Assembly (NCBI GenBank): GCA_031771865.1
Contig: JASISA010000027.1
Span: 1,736,001-1,800,000 of the forward strand
Length of the DNA: 64,000 bases
DNA from: Nothophaeocryptopus gaeumannii
Taxonomy: Eukaryota > Ascomycota > Dothideomycetes > Mycosphaerellales > Mycosphaerellaceae
Reading direction: 5' to 3'
Shown: piece after piece, positions 33,753 to 44,816 of the stretch
Layout of the letters: each line of letters starts with the position of its first letter
How positions within the stretch are numbered: position 1 is the first letter of the stretch
Made by a program: the position numbers and the translations under genes
The notes under the pieces: model-generated
What the model saw: only the letters and a program-made list of their open reading frames with translations
Told to the model about the DNA's origin: nothing
The model's database searches: none

Positions 33753-34934
33753 TCATCCCATACTGGCCAGCACCTCAAACTTCTCCCTAATATCATCCGG
33801 ATGCACCCTCCGTCCCGTCTTATCATGAAACGCACTCGCAACCCTCAACCAGCTCTGGTTACTATCCCGCATAATCAGCTGAGAAAGCAGCTGCAACTCC
33901 TGAAAACTGAAGAGATCGTCCTCTTGCAGCGTCATCCATTCGGACATGGTGAAGCGCGCTTCGCCATCGTTGGCTCTGGAGCGGGTACTGCGGGCCACGG
34001 AGGCTGGTTTGGTGAGAGCTGCTTTTGGGTTGGACTTCTCTTTTTCAGCTTGGGCGGCGTTCTTCTTTTCCTTCTTGGATGGCTCGTCCTTCTTGGATGG
34101 CTCATCTTTCTTGGGACCTTCCTTTTTGGCCTCGGCGGTGTCTCCACCAATTTCCTCCCAGCGCTTCTTGCATGCTTCTTGGGGCTTCTTGAGGGCTTTG
34201 GCGATGATCTTCCAGTTGGAGTTAGCGGCCATGTGCTCTTTGAGCTCTTTGTCTTCTTCTTCGGTGAACTCAAATTTCTTCTCGCCCGAAGCATGGCCAC
34301 CTTTGCCCTTGTCGTTGCCGTTTTGGGTTTGATCTTGATTCTGGTTGCCACCGCCCTTTTTGTTGTTCTGATTGTTAGTCTGGTTTCCGCCGTCGCCGCC
34401 CTTGTTGCCTTTCCCGCCTTTGCTCTTGCCTTCTCCGGCCTTGTTGTCGTTGTTATTGACTTGACCGCCTCCGCCGTTCGCGTTGATCTCCTTGTAACGT
34501 GCTTGAAGCTCGTGTTTCGGACGACCCATCTCCTCTGCGATCTGGACCCAAGTCTTCTGCTCCTTGCCAGTGAGAGCCTTCAGCTCCTTCAACTTTTCGT
34601 CTTCCTCGGCCGTGAACTCGCCCTCCTTCGTCGCTCCCTCGTCTGCAGCACCGGCATTCTTGTTTTTGCCATTGCCATTGCCTCCCGTGTTCTTCTTCAC
34701 GTCCTTTGTAGTGACTTTCTCAGGCCTCTCGAGTTCGCCGACGTTGCTGGACGACTTGCCCTTGTGACGGACTACCACCATTCGGCCTTTCGAATCGCGT
34801 TTGATCTCGCTGTCGCCGGCGACAGACGCTCCGGCGCTCGCATTCTCCTCGGATCCTAGAGGCTTGCCAGTGTTAGAATCGACAACCAAAAGCTTTGGGC
34901 GCGCAACAGCGCGGAATGGGAAAAGCTGCAGCAT
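33753..34934 (-). CDS. Myb/SANT-like protein with three helical repeats
   Basis: Single-exon model, 393 residues. Two clear Myb-like repeats occur: FTAEEDEKLKELKAL...KTWVQIAEEMGRPKHELQARY (about 105-152) and FTEEEDKELKEHMAANSNWKIIAKALKK...CKKRWEEI (about 220-265). A third, more distant one is at the C-terminus (FSFQELQLLSQLI...WLRVASAFHDKTGR). They are separated by Gly/Asn-rich and Lys/Pro/Ser-rich linkers. The fold suggests chromatin or DNA binding in the nucleus; target unknown. The N-terminus is uncertain: a minus-strand exon-like frame starting at 35312 (MGRLATYIAAEATNADN) followed by GTATGT could splice into this gene just after its present ATG, or be unrelated. Confidence 0.8.
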   Translation of the reverse strand: MLQLFPFRAVARPKLLVVDSNTGKPLGSEENASAGASVAGDSEIKRDSKGRMVVVRHKGKSSSNVGELERPEKVTTKDVKKNTGGNGNGKNKNAGAADEGATKEGEFTAEEDEKLKELKALTGKEQKTWVQIAEEMGRPKHELQARYKEINANGGGGQVNNNDNKAGEGKSKGGKGNKGGDGGNQTNNQNNKKGGGNQNQDQTQNGNDKGKGGHASGEKKFEFTEEEDKELKEHMAANSNWKIIAKALKKPQEACKKRWEEIGGDTAEAKKEGPKKDEPSKKDEPSKKEKKNAAQAEKEKSNPKAALTKPASVARSTRSRANDGEARFTMSEWMTLQEDDLFSFQELQLLSQLIMRDSNQSWLRVASAFHDKTGRRVHPDDIREKFEVLASMG

Positions 34935-36498
34935 GGCGGGTCAAGTGATGGCTAGCGGCGGTCTCTGGCAAAGACGTGGTTGTAGACGAAGTAGATATGA
35001 CAAACTGTTTTGGCAGACTCGATGCGATTGAAGGTGTTTGGGTGGTTTTGTCGATGGCTGTAACGTGTATCGTATCGTCGAGGACTGAACAGGTATTGGC
35101 GCCGCAGGTAGGCGGCAGAGCAGAGCCTCGCATCTGGTGGGCGCGAGTGAAGGGGTAAAGTGAGGAATGAAACATACATTTCTCGACTTCGATGGAGTGA
35201 CGCTTCTCGGAAGGAGCGCGTCAATGACAGACACTTTTGGAAGCTTCGCGGATGGTGGGAGGTTATCGGCATTGGTTGCCTCCGCGGCTATGTAAGTTGC
35301 TAGACGTCCCATAACGGCGGTGCATGGGTGGTCTTGTTGTCAGTTGTCGCAAGAAGGCCCGCAGATGAAGCTTCACTTTGAGGGTGGCTGGGCCAAGTCC
35401 TTCGCACATGCAAAAGTCAAGAGTGCGAAATGTGGCAGACAGGCAATGCGATAGAGAAGCGCAATGCTTGAATGAAGGCACAACGAACTTCAAGCTTAAT
35501 AAAACTATGCTTGCCAGCTGCCTCGAGTCTGTGTTTCTCGCTGGCGATGAAAGTCCCACATTGAGGTGCAAAAAGGGAGCTGTTCTCCGGCCACAGGGCA
35601 GATTCGAACCCTGGCCTTGGACAAGAGCAGAACAAAAATCAATCCGACCGTAACAGGAATATTTGTGGATGATCGGATCTTCAGATGAAGAACGGACGCG
35701 CACATTCGCATTGCACTCGGTACTCGTTTCGGAGAACTAATTTGAGGTACGGAGGACGATATCTTCTCAGCAATGCGCTGTTCTCATAGGTCGAATTGTT
35801 AGGGGTTCTGAAGTGTTGATGACTTTTGTAGTCTGCTTTCGGGGAATCTGCGGCGGAGTAAGCAGAGTCGCGGCAGACTGCCAGCAGCAACGTCGTCGCA
35901 ACGTAGCGACTGAGCATTGAAACATGCTCTTTTTGGTGTACTCGAGCATACTCGCATGCAGCCTCGCCAGGCATCTTGTACATCGTCGCCGCCATGAGGC
36001 GCGCCGCTGGAGCCTAAGCGGATGTTCGAGCTTGACACAAGCGCCATTGCTGTCCAACATCTTATCCCTCGATTTCTTTCTACGAGCTGCTTCGCACATC
36101 GTCGTAAGGCCTAAGTACTTCCTCGTTCCTACGCTTCGTGTTCGTCGCTCATTCGTACGGTGCGCGTCGTTCGTCATGGTCATTTCCGGCCGTGAGGTCC
36201 AACATTGTCTCATGGAAAAGCTCATTCACATTTCTTCACTCTTCAAATTGCACATGCAAGCCATCTGCGTTCAGCACAGGCTATGACAAACGCATGGCTG
36301 GCATGTGAAGGAGGGTGTGAAAACTGGAGGTGAAGTCAACTTTCATACTGCTGCCAAGACGCCAGCGAAGCCCCTGTCGCGATGCAGGGTCCAGGCTCGC
36401 GTGCACACGTTTCCAAGAAGACACGACGAGAACAGCTTCTGAAGATCTCACGGGCTTACGACTTTCTTTCCATTAACCGATCTTCACTAATCGCCAAT
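34935..36498. other. Intergenic region between Myb and p24 genes
   Basis: About 1.56 kb. It holds the exon-like minus-strand frame near 35312 discussed under the Myb gene. Near 35605 there is a tRNA B-box-like GGTTCGAATCT on the minus strand, but no tRNA cloverleaf can be formed. No other gene supported. Confidence 0.5.
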
Positions 36499-37385
36499 AT
36501 GGCGCTTCTCTTCGGGTTTCTCTTGACATTGCTGTCCTTCTTCGCCCTTAGCAATGCGCACAACATTCAACTGCGGGCACACTCCCGGGAGTGCTTCCAC
36601 GAGAATCTGCACAAGGACGACCGCATGACCGTGACCTTCCAAGTGGGCGACAGAGAATTCGGCGGCAGTGGGAACCTGGATATTGACTTCTGGGTGCGTA
36701 CACAAGGATACTTGATGAGCTGGGAAGAAGGCGTACATGAATACAAGCCATTGATCGGAGAAATTGGAAGAGCAAGAGCAAGAGCGGAGCCACAGGGCAA
36801 TTGACTGATCATGATAACCAGGTTCAAAAGCCATCAGAAGCATACGAGAGGTATGAGAAGTCAGTTAGCGCCGGCGACCATTCCTTTGAGGCACACGAGG
36901 ATGGAAGGTACACCTACTGCTTCAGCAACGAGAACTGGTCAGCGAATACAAAAGAAGTCAGCTTCAACGTGCACGGGATAGTATACGTACCTGAAAGCGA
37001 CGCGCCTCAAGATCCATTGGAGAAGGAAGGTGCGTAGAAAGACACAGATATTGAGAGGAGGGACCAAATACTGACCCCACGCAGTCCGCTCCATGTCCGA
37101 GCTGATCGCTCAAGTCAAGGACGAGCAAGGCTACATTGTAGTGCGCGAGCGCACTCACCGCAACACAGCAGAGAGTACCAACGCACGAGTCAAGTGGTGG
37201 TCGATCTTCCAGCTCGGCGTTCTTATCGGCGAGGGAGTGTTCCAAGTCTGGTAAGAATCAACCGTGCAACCGACTCGATAACTGAAGCACACACTGACCA
37301 CATTTTCGTTTGCAGGTGGCTTAAGCGATTCTTCGAGGTCAAGGACCCCGGCCGACCCTCGTTCAATAGAGGTGCCCTGGGCTAA
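36499..37385 (+). CDS. p24-family (emp24/gp25L) ER-Golgi cargo receptor
   Basis: Four exons: 36499-36693, 36822-37029, 37085-37250 and 37316-37385; 212 residues, normal for the family. A signal peptide (MALLFGFLLTLLSFFALSNA) is followed by a GOLD domain with its disulphide pair (RECFHENL and YTYCFSNENW) and the V-x-F-Q-V core. A coiled-coil stretch and a membrane helix near the end come next, then KRFF. The FF pair after the helix is the COPII/COPI sorting signal of p24 proteins. The tail continues for 15 residues (EVKDPGRPSFNRGALG), longer than the usual ending. p24 proteins form hetero-oligomers in COPI/COPII vesicles; which yeast orthologue (Emp24, Erp) is unclear. Confidence 0.92.
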
Positions 37386-37959
37386 CCTGCGATGTACAGG
37401 TCAAGCATGTAGTATAGACACAGACTTATCTCAGAAGGAAGCAAGACGAACAGCGATTCCAAAATCATGTCGAATGCAGCGAAATAGAATTGACGAATGC
37501 CACCGACTTGTTACGATTTCAGGACCGCATTCGCGCATCAAACAGCATCAGGTCGACATGCAGTTTAAAAAGTGCGTCCTAGACGAGCTGCAATAAGACA
37601 CAGATTGCCACCTTGCACTTCACAATGTGACTTCGTCTACGACCATCCACATCCAAAGTCACGGGTATCACTATTCCTCTGCGGCACTGGTTCGAAGTAC
37701 TCTCGAGATAGTGATCAGATCAGCTTTTCAATGACTTTCAAATTTGTTTCCTGGCGATGTTCCAATAGACATTACCATTCCCCATCGGCACACGAATGCG
37801 ACGAAAAGAGCTAGTCTATATATATGTACTTGTTGCGCTCTCGAGGTTCATCAACGAGGCTTTCTATCAATCAGTTGCAAAGGAAATATGCCAATACGGC
37901 AGACAAGGGATATCAACAACTTCGAGCCGATCCCCATCCATCCAACATCCCACTTCATT
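37386..37959. other. Intergenic, convergent 3' ends
   Basis: 574 bases between the p24 gene and the wall protein gene. Nothing recognised. Confidence 0.6.
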
Positions 37960-40305
37960 TTAACAAGCGGTGATGTACAACCCAAGCGAGCTCGGGTTCC
38001 AATCCTCAAAGAACTCCAACCCAAGGCCATCAACGGAGGAAAGCTCGATGCTTTGCGTCGTACCCGCCTGGCAAGCGCCCGTAGAAACAACATAGCTATT
38101 CCCCGCCTCAATAGCAATCGTGTTCAACGTACCGTTAACAGCAGGGGCATTGTTGTAAGTTGTAGACTCGCTCGCAGCACTCTTCAGGGAATCAAACTCG
38201 ATGCTTCCCTCATTATTCCAAGACCAAGCTGATGTCTCCAAATCCTCCTCCTTAGGGAACAAGAAGATCACGGAGCAAGTCTTACCCTCATACGATTGAG
38301 GAATATCAAAGTTCATAATTGTGCTGCAGTCCTCGTTGATGGAGGCGTTGTACTTGGAGCCGTAGGAAGTATCTGGGTATTCCTTTGCGATCCAGGTGAT
38401 GAGATGAGGGGTCTGATAGGCGCCTGAGAGGGAAGTTTGGCAGGCTGAGGCGGACGTGGAGGTTGCTGGGGTACCGCTTGATGGGGTTGCGGAAGAGACA
38501 GGCGCGGAGGTGGTGCTGCCGCCGTAGTCTGGTGGTGCGTTGCTTGATGGGCTGCTTGAGGAAGAGGTGGAAGCTGGTGAGTGTGGAGTGGAAAAGGTTG
38601 TTGGGGCGGTTCCAGTTGGGGCTGGAATGGAGGAGTTGGCTGCTGGGACGGACCACGAGGTTGCCACTGTGGTTGGCGCGCTTGTAGCTGGAGTTGTCTC
38701 CTCGGTGCAGGTTGTGGACCCCGAAGTCGCTGGGACTGAGACTGGAGCAGTAGGGGCGGACGAGGTCACTGGGGTGGAAACGCTTTCGGACTCAGCGCAG
38801 GTCGTGGACTCGGTTGGTGCAGAAGAGGCCGGGCTACTCTGGGCTGGCGAAGTGACTGGGACGCTGACCGACTCAGAAGTGGTAGCGCTCTCAATTGGTG
38901 TAGTCTCGCTCTGGACGGGTGAAGTCGCTGGGGTGCTCACAGACTGAGAAGTTGAGCCACCGTATCCAGGAATCTGAGGAGCAGAAGTGGTTGCGCTTTC
39001 GACAGGAGTAGACTCGATAGAGGCTGGGGCTGAGGAGCCTGGTGTGCTAACCGACGCAGACGTCGAGCCACCGTGTCCCGGGACCTGAGGAGCGGAGGTC
39101 GTAGCGCTTTCTACAGGAGTAGACTCCCTGGAAGCCGGAACAGATGGGACAGTGGTGCTCTGGATTGGCGAAGTTTCAGCGCTAGTCGCAGGGACGGTCT
39201 GCTCGCTGGTCGATCCACCGTAGCCAGGGACCTGAGGAATGCTGGTAGTGCCGACAGAAGTGATGACAGACTGAGTCGTGCCAACACTGGTGACAGTGGT
39301 TCCCTGAGAGATCGAGGTGTAGGTGGTTGGACAGTTGCTTGTCAAGACGGTTGTCTCGATAGTGACTGTGACCTCCGGTGGCACACCCTGGCTGGAGGCT
39401 CCGTACGATGGCACAGATGCGGCGGGAGTTGAGAACTCGAATGGAGAACACTCAACGGGAGTGCTGGCGGCCGGTGCTGTGGTTTCTGGAGCATATCCAG
39501 GGACAGACTGCGCGACAGAAGTAGACTCAACCGGTGAGCTCTCTACCGGTGTGTTGCCAGCTGGTGTGGAAGCGGCCGGGACAGTCTCCGTCCCAACACT
39601 CTGCAAAGTCTCGACAGTAGTGCTGTACTGAGGCACAGACGCCTGCGAGGATGGCGAGCCGTACGATGGAACAGTAGCACCAGTCTCGACGGAGCTAGCT
39701 GGGACAGAGACCTCAGAAGAGGCAGCGTAAGTCGGGATGCTCTGTGCTGGTGCGGAAGATGAGGGGTATGGAGGCGCAGAGTATCCAGCAGAAGACTGAG
39801 GAACACCAGTGCCTGCGGAGACGATGCCAGTGCTGAAGCCACCAGTTGGGTATGATGCTCCGCAGGTGCCATTCGTGCTCAGCTTGACTGGAACGCACTT
39901 GTCCTGGCCCTTCAACCAAGAAGTGTAGACGTTGTATTCGTAGATGTATGGGCAGGCGTAGAATTGATCGTTGCCCTGGTATGCGATGGTTCCGTTTTGT
40001 GCGATCGAGAAGCCGTAAGTCGGTGGTCGGCCTTCGTCACACTGGAACTGATGTGTTGCATCGTTGGTGTATGTGACAACGCAGCCACGGCCGTTGGCGT
40101 CGGTGATGCCGCCGTTGCTGTAGCAGTAGGTAGCCGGTGCGTAGCTACCGTTGACTCTGTTCTGACCGTCCTGGTACTGGCCCATCACGCCGTTGACGGC
40201 GCCACCGGAGGCGGTGATCTGAAAGCAGCATTGGTCCATTCCTCTTCGGAGGGCCGCTGCGTTAGCGGCAGCAGCAAAAGCTGCCGCACTGTAGGCGTAT
40301 TTCAT
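37960..40305 (-). CDS. Secreted Ser/Thr-rich cell-surface protein with But2 C-terminal domain
   Basis: Single exon, 781 residues from the ATG at 40305. A signal peptide (MKYAYSAAAFAAAANA) is followed by a Cys-containing domain of about 140 residues (CCFQITASGGAVNGVMGQY...CDEGRPPTYGFSI). A region of roughly 450 residues very rich in Ser, Thr, Pro, Ala and Val then contains imperfect tandem repeats (VESATTSAPQ-PG-GGSTS). The last 160 residues match the fungal But2 C-terminal domain (PF09792), with TPHLITWIAKEYPDTSYG and EGKTCSVIFLFP. The middle should be heavily O-glycosylated and extended, as in wall mannoproteins. No GPI-anchor signal is visible. Likely wall-associated or secreted; exact role unknown. 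Confidence 0.85.
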   Translation of the reverse strand: MKYAYSAAAFAAAANAAALRRGMDQCCFQITASGGAVNGVMGQYQDGQNRVNGSYAPATYCYSNGGITDANGRGCVVTYTNDATHQFQCDEGRPPTYGFSIAQNGTIAYQGNDQFYACPYIYEYNVYTSWLKGQDKCVPVKLSTNGTCGASYPTGGFSTGIVSAGTGVPQSSAGYSAPPYPSSSAPAQSIPTYAASSEVSVPASSVETGATVPSYGSPSSQASVPQYSTTVETLQSVGTETVPAASTPAGNTPVESSPVESTSVAQSVPGYAPETTAPAASTPVECSPFEFSTPAASVPSYGASSQGVPPEVTVTIETTVLTSNCPTTYTSISQGTTVTSVGTTQSVITSVGTTSIPQVPGYGGSTSEQTVPATSAETSPIQSTTVPSVPASRESTPVESATTSAPQVPGHGGSTSASVSTPGSSAPASIESTPVESATTSAPQIPGYGGSTSQSVSTPATSPVQSETTPIESATTSESVSVPVTSPAQSSPASSAPTESTTCAESESVSTPVTSSAPTAPVSVPATSGSTTCTEETTPATSAPTTVATSWSVPAANSSIPAPTGTAPTTFSTPHSPASTSSSSSPSSNAPPDYGGSTTSAPVSSATPSSGTPATSTSASACQTSLSGAYQTPHLITWIAKEYPDTSYGSKYNASINEDCSTIMNFDIPQSYEGKTCSVIFLFPKEEDLETSAWSWNNEGSIEFDSLKSAASESTTYNNAPAVNGTLNTIAIEAGNSYVVSTGACQAGTTQSIELSSVDGLGLEFFEDWNPSSLGLYITAC
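38900..39200 (-). repeat. Imperfect tandem repeats in the wall protein gene
   Basis: At least two near-identical coding units of about 45 codons (ESTPVESATTSAPQ, then P-G-x-G-G-S-T-S, then SVSTP) follow each other, with further degenerate copies on both sides. Such repeats in wall-protein genes often expand and contract by slippage or recombination. Confidence 0.7.
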
Positions 40306-41986
40306 AACGAAAGTATTGAACAACTAACTGATTGAACGAGAGACAAGAGAATGGCTTTGAAGTGGCAAGAGGCAAAAGTCGTCCTAAGAAGGATGAAGAG
40401 AGGGGTGAGATGGGGGTGAGATCTCATATACGTACCCAAAGGCCTACGCCATTCTACGTGTGTCTGTGATCGTGTAAGCCTTGAAAGAGGCCTGGTCGAA
40501 TGGTCCACCCGGCTTCCAAAATCAAGAGGCAGTGAGGGAAGAATAAATGGTGTCGACCCACAGTAAGCCACTTTTTCCAGGGTGGAAGAGTCCGTTTTCG
40601 CTGACCTACCTATAGGCAGGCGACGGAAGGGTTCGCAGAGGCCATGAGTTGCCGGAGTCGGTAATGTGGATTGAGAATAGTCTGTGTTGTCGGAGCCATG
40701 CCAAAGAGAGATCGTCAGGTACCATGTGGAGGAAGAGAGCCTTACGCGGCCAGTGCAAAGCGGCCATTTTCAAGCGTCGGTCACTCCACAAGCTGGAAAA
40801 CAGATCGATTCGAGGCCAGTGTTGCAGTTCGAACGAGGACACACCGCGAGACCGGGTACGAAGAAAGCCCGTTTCAAGCCAGAGTTGCATGCGCAGACAT
40901 GTGAGCCACGTCGACACCGGCTGCCGCTTGATACGGTAGTCAACAGTGGCGTGAGCGTGAACCGTATCTGCAGTTGTCACTGTTCGCACAAGGTCGTACT
41001 TCGTATAGTTTCCACTGTAAATTATTTCCTGTTCCTGGTGCCGTCATTGAACAGGGCGAGTAGAGAAGCAAACTTCCGAGTTCGTGCCGTCAGCGAATGC
41101 CTCTTCGCAGAGAGTCGAGGATGACCGAAGGAAAACAGTCAAGAAGCATTGACGATCCCCTGAGCCTCCAGCTCTCATTCACCGACGTCTCTCACAGCCA
41201 CAGCACGTGGTCTGCAGTCGTCGTCAGTCCGCTCCACTCTGGTTGAGCGACTTGGAGTCATGGCGTTCCCATTAGCCGATCTGAAGATTGCGCGTCCGCC
41301 TCGCTGTCGGAGTCGAGCGGAGTCGTGACTGTCTCACAAATCAAGTCGGCCTGCTGAAAATTAGATGCAAGATGACACGAAAGAGATGCGTCAGGCGTGG
41401 TTCGTATTGCAGCCATGTCGAAATTTGTGTTGGCACAAAGAAAGAGGTGAGGTGCGAAGCTCTCGCTCAAGCTTTTGCAGCGACCGGAAGCATGTGCCAT
41501 CTGGAACTTGGGATGAGAAAGAGCCGAGTGCCAACGACACAATGCCGCGTCCTCCATCGAACTCGACATATGAGTTGTGCATTATGCAGGCACATTAGCC
41601 GTATGCAGGGACGCCAGATGCCAGAACAAGCGTAGCCGAGAAGCGGACTCCCAAAGCTACCAAACCACGCTCCTCTCGGAGAATTTCAGCTGACGACGGT
41701 CAAAGTAAGAAGAAGTCAATTCGTTGTCAATTGAGAATGTACAATCCGGCGCTGTATACCGAGCGTCTGCGGTGGAGAGTGACTCCGGCACTCCATTGCC
41801 ATTCGCAATCCCTCCCTCCCGTCGGTGCATGCTGTCTCTGCTGCGCCGGGGAAAAGACCATCCATGCCAACGAAAACGCCCGAACGCTATCAAGAATGTC
41901 CTCAAAAGATCGTGTCGCCTACCCTCCGCGTCTGCTTGTGTCTGCTCATTGAGCATCTCTTGTTCTCCGCTCAGTTCCGAGTCGCA
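40306..41986. other. Long gene-free stretch upstream of the wall protein gene
   Basis: About 1.7 kb between the wall protein start and the GID4 stop, both on the minus strand. Short open frames on both strands lack domains. A CACGTG occurs near 41204. A long promoter would fit a developmentally regulated surface protein; that is inference. Confidence 0.5.
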
Positions 41987-43089
41987 TCATCGGAACTCCA
42001 TGGCGGGCACGCATCCTCTGTCTTCCACGTGCCTCAATTCCAGCTGCTGGTATTTCTCGCTCTTAGCGTGGAAGTATATTCCGCTGACGATTCCACTGCA
42101 CTGGTTGAAACAGATGTAGTAGAATCCCTCAAAGCTTGCCCCTGTTATGGTCTTCACGCGATGATCGGGAACCAGGAAGTATTCTTTCCATCTCATGAAC
42201 AGGTGCTCTCGCTGCTGGTAGTTCTTGAGCGTGAAATTCGCGGACGCTTTGGCGGATTTCGCGAGCGGGCGCCAGGCAGGGAAGCGCGCCCAGTGTTGAA
42301 GGTCGACTTTCTCTGAACTGCCCCAGGAAGCATGTTGTGTCTTGAATAGATACTTCGGACCAATGATCTCGCCTTCGAAGAAAGTAGTTAATGTCGGATG
42401 GTCGTCGGTTAGGCCTGCAGAGCGGGATTGAGTCAGTATGAGTTGTGTGATGATAGACTGTTCGTATGCCTACCTTGTATGCGCAAGTATCCACATAGAA
42501 ACGATTCTGCCATGTTCACATCCTTGAGCTCTACTTGCACATCGTACACTTGTCGGTCCGACTGTTGTGTTCCTCTGAATTTACTCCCAGGTCGAAGGAA
42601 TGAAGTAGTGGAGCTCGGAGAGCGGACACGGTCCCTTTCAAGCTCCGGGAAGTGTAGATATTGCGGCGGTGGTGCCATAGAGACCTCCGGAGATATCGCT
42701 GCCGAAGACATCGAATGCGCTAGGCGCGCATCGCTGTCGCTTGCTTGTGCATCGGGAGAGCCGACCATAGGACTCGCCGGATCGGTCGGTATGCCAGCAT
42801 CATCGACGTGTTCAATCTTCGCTTGCTGCTCAGGCGCTGATATAGGGTCTGTCGCACCTGATTGTGCTGCAATCTCAACTACAGGCTCTTGCGCTACTAT
42901 GACACCTTCCCTGCGTTCTTCTGTGCGCTCAGGAGTCTCGCGGGGTGTTTCAAATTGTTCCTGCCTCGACGCATGATGGCCTCTGCCTTCCTCCGGCGGA
43001 CAGCCAACATATCCGTTTCTCACATCGCCATCTATCGGCATCGGGGTGGGCGAGCTGACGATTTCCTCACTCGGCGTGACGTTCGGCAT
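41987..43089 (-). CDS. GID4: Gid4/Vid24, substrate receptor of the GID/CTLH ubiquitin ligase
   Basis: Two exons, 43089-42474 and 42414-41987 (59-base intron); 347 residues. The first 170 residues are disordered (Pro, Ser, Glu-rich). The Vid24 beta-barrel begins at VYDVQVELKDVNMAESFLCGYL and continues after the splice as GLTDDHPTLTTFFEGEIIG. Further family signatures are HWARFPAW, RWKEYFLVPDH, SFEGFYYICF and the C-terminal EDRGCVPAMEFR. In yeast this receptor recognises N-terminal proline of gluconeogenic enzymes (Fbp1, Mdh2, Icl1) and drives their destruction when glucose returns. Confidence 0.95.
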
Positions 43090-43537
43090 ATTGGGTTGAC
43101 TCGCGTGACGCTTGCGACAGCGTGTTGTGGCGACGAAGGTGAAGTTAAGAGGACATTACATGTACAAGCCAAGCACGAAGTATACACACAATGAAGGAGA
43201 CCTCGCGCTGGAAATTGACAAAATTGTGAGATGTTCGTCAATGGTTCTTCTGTTGTTGTAGCGGTTCATGAAGATGGTCTGACGTCGAGCGCGGTGGTTG
43301 AAAGGCATTTGGCTCCAGCAAAACTGGAGTAGCGCCATCGCTGCATCGGACCCTGGCCAACCACGTGCCCTCCTGTTTCTTGGCAAATATTCGAACTGCT
43401 TCAGAGTTCGCTTGCCGAAATTGTCTCACATCGGCCTGTTATATGCTGACCGAATGTCTCGTGGGTATCGTTGAAGCTATCTTATCCCCTTCTGCACCGA
43501 AACGCCGCGCTTGTTCTGCGTGTTTAATACCACATGT
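43090..43537. other. Intergenic, promoter of GID4
   Basis: 448 bases between GID4 start and the Mago stop on the same strand. Nothing recognised. Confidence 0.6.
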
Positions 43538-44398
43538 CTAGATTGGCTTGATCTGGAAGCTGTTAGCAAGACTTCAAGTGATTTGCGATTACTCGAGTAA
43601 ACAGACCTTAAAGTGCAATGAAATCAAGGAGAAGACCAGAGCCTTGAGGTCTTGCACCAGGTAGTAGAAGACTCGAAGTCCTTCTGGGTCCTCGGACTCG
43701 TTGACATCCACCAAAGATCCGATCTTGGCGGTCTGTTCGCAGAGACAGTTGTTAGCATAGTCTTGCAGAGAGGATGTCTGTCTACTTGCCTCGAATGAAA
43801 TGTGCTCGCCGCCCAGCCGTATCTCCAGCTCCTGTCTGCCGTCCTTGTTCTTGGTTGGCCATTTGGTGTCATCTTCCCTAGCCTCTGCGTCAGCGGCTCG
43901 TCACCAATGCTAGATCTGCATCGTACTTCGTAATCTCGCTGTCCTTGATGATGCGCTTGATCTCGTCGACCATGAGCGTGCTCACGCACACTGAAGCATA
44001 TCAGTAATCTCTCGTCCACGCCAATGGCTTGTGAAGCAGGGTCTTCGTACTCTCTTTGCGGATCAAACTGTCATTCCTGTAATTCGAGTTGTTGGCATAT
44101 CGTGCGATGGCGGACCGTCCATCGCCAACCACCCGGAAGTCGAATTCTGATATCTAGTCAGATATGAACTTTGGTCCCAAATGGGCGCTCAGCGCACCCA
44201 GAAACTCGTGTCCGAATCGGCCTGAATGACCCGAGCTATTCACATGTCAACTGATGCTTTCACTTTGCACTGAGGTCTGCAGGCGAAAATAAAGTTTTGA
44301 GGCAAGACAGGTGCGGGAGGTAATTGCCACGCAGTGCGCTTGAGGCTTTACACTTACTAGTATCGGACATAGAATGGGTCTGCGGTGGACTCAGGCAT
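43538..44398 (-). CDS. mago: Mago nashi, exon-junction-complex core protein
   Basis: Seven exons reconstructed by homology and splice signals: 44398-44358, 44235-44198, 44146-44051, 43990-43927, 43877-43790, 43732-43607 and 43552-43538; 155 residues. Landmarks in order are [111 protein letters not shown] and IKPI, covering the full family. The fifth intron has a GC donor (GCAAGT...ACAG); a GT donor there would break the frame. The last exon is 15 bases. Mago pairs with Y14 (Rbm8a) on spliced mRNAs. Its presence fits an intron-rich genome that keeps exon-junction biology. Confidence 0.95.
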
Positions 44399-44816
44399 GT
44401 TGTTGTATCCTTCACGACAGGAGAGTTGAAGTCGCGAGGCGTTGGTCGCTTGGTAGGGCTGCGATCAGATGTCGGCAGGCGGAGGAAGTCGTGCTTGGCA
44501 GAAGTTCGCGCGGAGAGGGTCTGACCACGTTGACAGCAGCAGCGCTGCACAGGAGAACAGCACAGCATACTTCCAGACACGAATCATCAACGACAACCCA
44601 CCCCGCCGCACCGCCTCCCTTCACCTTCACCTCCGCGCCGCCCTCCATTCTCAACCGCGGGCTCTTTGACTTCAACGCAGCTGCTGCACATCCAGCATTT
44701 CCACGTGTCAGGAGCTAGGGAAAGGCGGAGTGGGCTGGCTCTCAATAACCACTGCCCGCGAGGACGACTCGCCTGAACACCTACACATTCGATCGCAATC
44801 TTGAGATTTGCCCACC
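44399..44816. promoter_or_regulatory. Shared divergent promoter, mago / SEC26
   Basis: 418 bases between the two start codons, C/A-rich towards the SEC26 side. No specific site recognised. Confidence 0.6.

Noticed and set aside
33666..34859. 397-codon plus-strand open frame with many hydrophobic residues
   Set aside because: It is the antisense of the Lys/Glu-rich Myb gene; reversing such codons gives Leu/Phe/Ser-rich artefacts.
35590..35660. tRNA-like B box (minus strand GGTTCGAATCT)
   Set aside because: The five-base T-stem does not pair around the TTCGAAT loop, no A box is present at the right distance and no acceptor stem can be formed.
37860..40305. GPI anchor on the wall protein
   Set aside because: The C-terminus is a folded But2 domain ending LGLYITAC; no hydrophobic tail preceded by an omega site is visible.
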